Assembly: GCA_022496185.1 (NCBI GenBank)
Contig: WTXG01000478.1
Span: 1 to 19,913 of the forward strand
From: Multifurca ochricompacta
Lineage: Eukaryota; Basidiomycota; Agaricomycetes; Russulales; Russulaceae
Direction of reading: 5' to 3'
DNA length: 19,913 bases
Made by a program: the position numbers and the translations under genes. Position 1 is the stretch's first letter. Each line of letters opens with the position of its first letter. Positions 18,862 to 19,913 of this stretch are shown here, piece after piece. The notes under the pieces are model-generated. The model searched no databases, had not been told where the DNA came from, and saw only the letters and a program-made list of their open reading frames with translations.

Positions 18862-19091
18862 AAGATAAGATAAGATAGAGCATTCTAATATAGATAACTA
18901 CCATTGAAAACTGCACAGAATGCAGATAGTGATGGATGCATAAGGCTTAAGGCAATCAGAGACACTCAGAATTGTGCATAGAGCAAGTATATTACTATTA
19001 CTACTATCCTACAAAGTTTCAGATCAGATCATGCATCTGATCTGAAGTGAGACAAGAATCAGTTACAGTGACTCAAAAATGTGATTCAATG
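18862..19091. repeat. Left arm of long inverted repeat
   Basis: It is the reverse complement of 19256-19492 with only scattered mismatches and short gaps. Examples are CATTCTAATATAGATAACTA against TAGTTATCTATATTAGAATG, and CAGATCATGCATCTGATCTG, which is also palindromic itself. Confidence 0.9.
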
Positions 19092-19255
19092 TTTGGCACT
19101 CTCTGGTTATTTGTAATTAATAACAAAGCTAGGCCAAACAGAGCCACGTGTTTGGTGTAGGCCTGGCAGATGTACATAATAGCTTTATACCAAAAAAGGA
19201 ATGATGTAATTATGAGTGGTATTCATGGAGATATAGGCAATTTAATCTGATGCAT

Positions 19256-19492
19256 CATTGAATCACCTTTTTGAGTCACTGCAACTGATTCTTGTCTCAC
19301 TTCAGATCAGATGCAAGATCTGATCTGAAACTTTGTAGGATAGTAGTAATAGTAATATACTTGCTCTATGCACAATTCTGAGTGTCTCTGATTGCCTTAA
19401 GCCTTATGCATCCATCACTATCTGCATTCTGTGCAGTGTTTAATGGTAGTTATCTATATTAGAATGCTCTGTCTTTATCTAATCTAATCTTT
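19256..19492. repeat. Right arm of long inverted repeat
   Basis: The partner of 18862-19091, separated from it by 164 bp. It starts CATTGAATCACCTTTTTGAG, pairing with the end of the left arm. Transcription through both arms would give a very stable hairpin RNA. Confidence 0.9.
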
Positions 19493-19797
19493 CCTTGTAA
19501 TAACCAGTCCATGATATATGACCAATATTCCTACAGTTTAGTTTATGTGGTTAACTTTAGCTTATCTCTTGTCTTGAAAGTGTCTGGGAACTGACCTCTG
19601 ACCAGTTTTGGACTGGTTCAGACTGGTTGTGAACTGGTTGCATGAAAAACCGGTTGCAACCAGTTGTTGGACCGAAACCGGACTGGTATGGACTGGTCCT
19701 AAGCGTCCAGTCTGCAGTTGCAGTATATTTGAGTTACTGTAGACCAGTTGCCAGTCAGTCCACATGAAATATATTGAAAAACCGGACTGGACCAGTG

Positions 19798-19913
19798 TTA
19801 CGTCCAGTGTGAGACGTTCTGCACAACTTGTGCGACAGCGTTGTACGTGTGTTCAGATAAGAGACCAATAAGACCTCTTGGAGTTCGAGTGGTTGAGTCA
19901 AAAGTCAATGGGG
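19798..19913 (-). pseudogene. Element 3 gag 5' end, separated by the foldback element
   Basis: It matches 13855-13970 of element 2 (for example GTTACGTCC, GTGAGACGTTCTGCAC, TTGTGCGACAGC) and so is the 5' gag/leader part of element 3. About 320 bp of gag, equivalent to 13535-13852, are missing between this piece and 18662; the foldback element sits in their place. The PBS and 5' LTR should follow immediately beyond 19913. Confidence 0.75.

Larger units (their letters stand above)
18669..19793. mobile_element. Foldback/MITE-like palindromic element inserted in gag of element 3
   Basis: This 1.1-kb block has no relation to the gag sequence on either side. The core is two long inverted arms around a 164-bp spacer. 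The outer flanks (about 18675-18855 and 19595-19793) are filled with degenerate ACCGG, GGACTGG and CCAGTC motifs in both orientations. Both junctions carry AGTGT (18664-18668 and 19794-19798), a possible 5-bp target duplication. There is no coding potential, so it would be a non-autonomous DNA element mobilised in trans. Its superfamily is not clear; clean terminal inverted repeats at the outermost ends are not visible. Confidence 0.6.
14427..19913 (-). mobile_element. Element 3: Ty3/gypsy element, same family as element 2, cut at its 3' end
   Basis: From right to left: gag leader (19798-19913), a foldback insertion (18669-19793), gag, protease, RT, RNase H, and integrase, broken at 14427 by element 2's LTR. 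The window ends about where, by comparison with 13965-13985, the PBS and 5' LTR of this copy should start. It is better preserved than element 2: the integrase core, protease site, YMDD motif and zinc knuckle are all readable. Several frameshifts still prevent a full polyprotein. Confidence 0.85.

Noticed and set aside
18669..19793. A CRISPR-like or tandem repeat array in the ACCGG-rich flanks
   Set aside because: The motifs are degenerate, irregularly spaced and occur in both orientations; there are no constant repeats with unique spacers.
1..19913. Host genes, tRNA or rRNA
   Set aside because: No frame outside the elements looks like a gene, and no cloverleaf or rRNA sequence was recognised by eye; a tRNAscan or profile search was not possible.

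Overview
The window looks like a transposon graveyard in a filamentous fungus, most likely a basidiomycete (inference). The signs are chromodomain-type Ty3/gypsy retrotransposons, hAT-like terminal repeats, about 50% GC, and many CpG-to-TpG/CpA changes between related copies. I see no host housekeeping gene, tRNA, rRNA or CRISPR array.

Layout, left to right. 1-1721 is AT-rich non-coding DNA with pieces of hAT-like transposon ends (301-442, 676-848, 1660-1721), a TC microsatellite and A/T tracts. From 1722 to the end, three Ty3/gypsy elements, all on the minus strand, follow one another head to tail.

Element 1 (1722-9134) has two LTRs (3' LTR 1722-2186, 5' LTR 8472-9134), a self-complementary primer/PBS pair of the Tf1/sushi type, decayed gag and pol ending in a chromodomain, and an extra downstream reading frame (2324-3310, 328 aa) that is uninterrupted although gag-pol is full of frameshifts. 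Element 2 (9135-14426) belongs to another family: one LTR (13985-14426) plus gag, PR, RT, RNase H and IN remnants. Its 3' end is cut off where element 1's 5' LTR begins. Element 3 (14427-19913 and beyond) is the same family as element 2. It is cut in its integrase C-terminus by element 2's LTR and keeps the best integrase core in the window (14511-15149). Its gag is interrupted by an unrelated foldback element of about 1.1 kb (18669-19793) with two arms of about 230 bp.

Each retroelement has lost everything 3' of the point where the next one begins, and no matching 3' remnants appear on the left. This is therefore either nested insertion followed by deletion, or an array joined by recombination. 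Gag would form the particle, PR cut the polyprotein, RT/RNase H copy the RNA, and IN insert the copy, with the chromodomain steering it to chromatin. None of the three copies appears able to encode all of this now. The points that most merit follow-up are the intact accessory ORF with a splice-acceptor-like signal before it, the exact 12-nt self-primer match, the palindromic foldback element, and the repeated 3'-truncation pattern.
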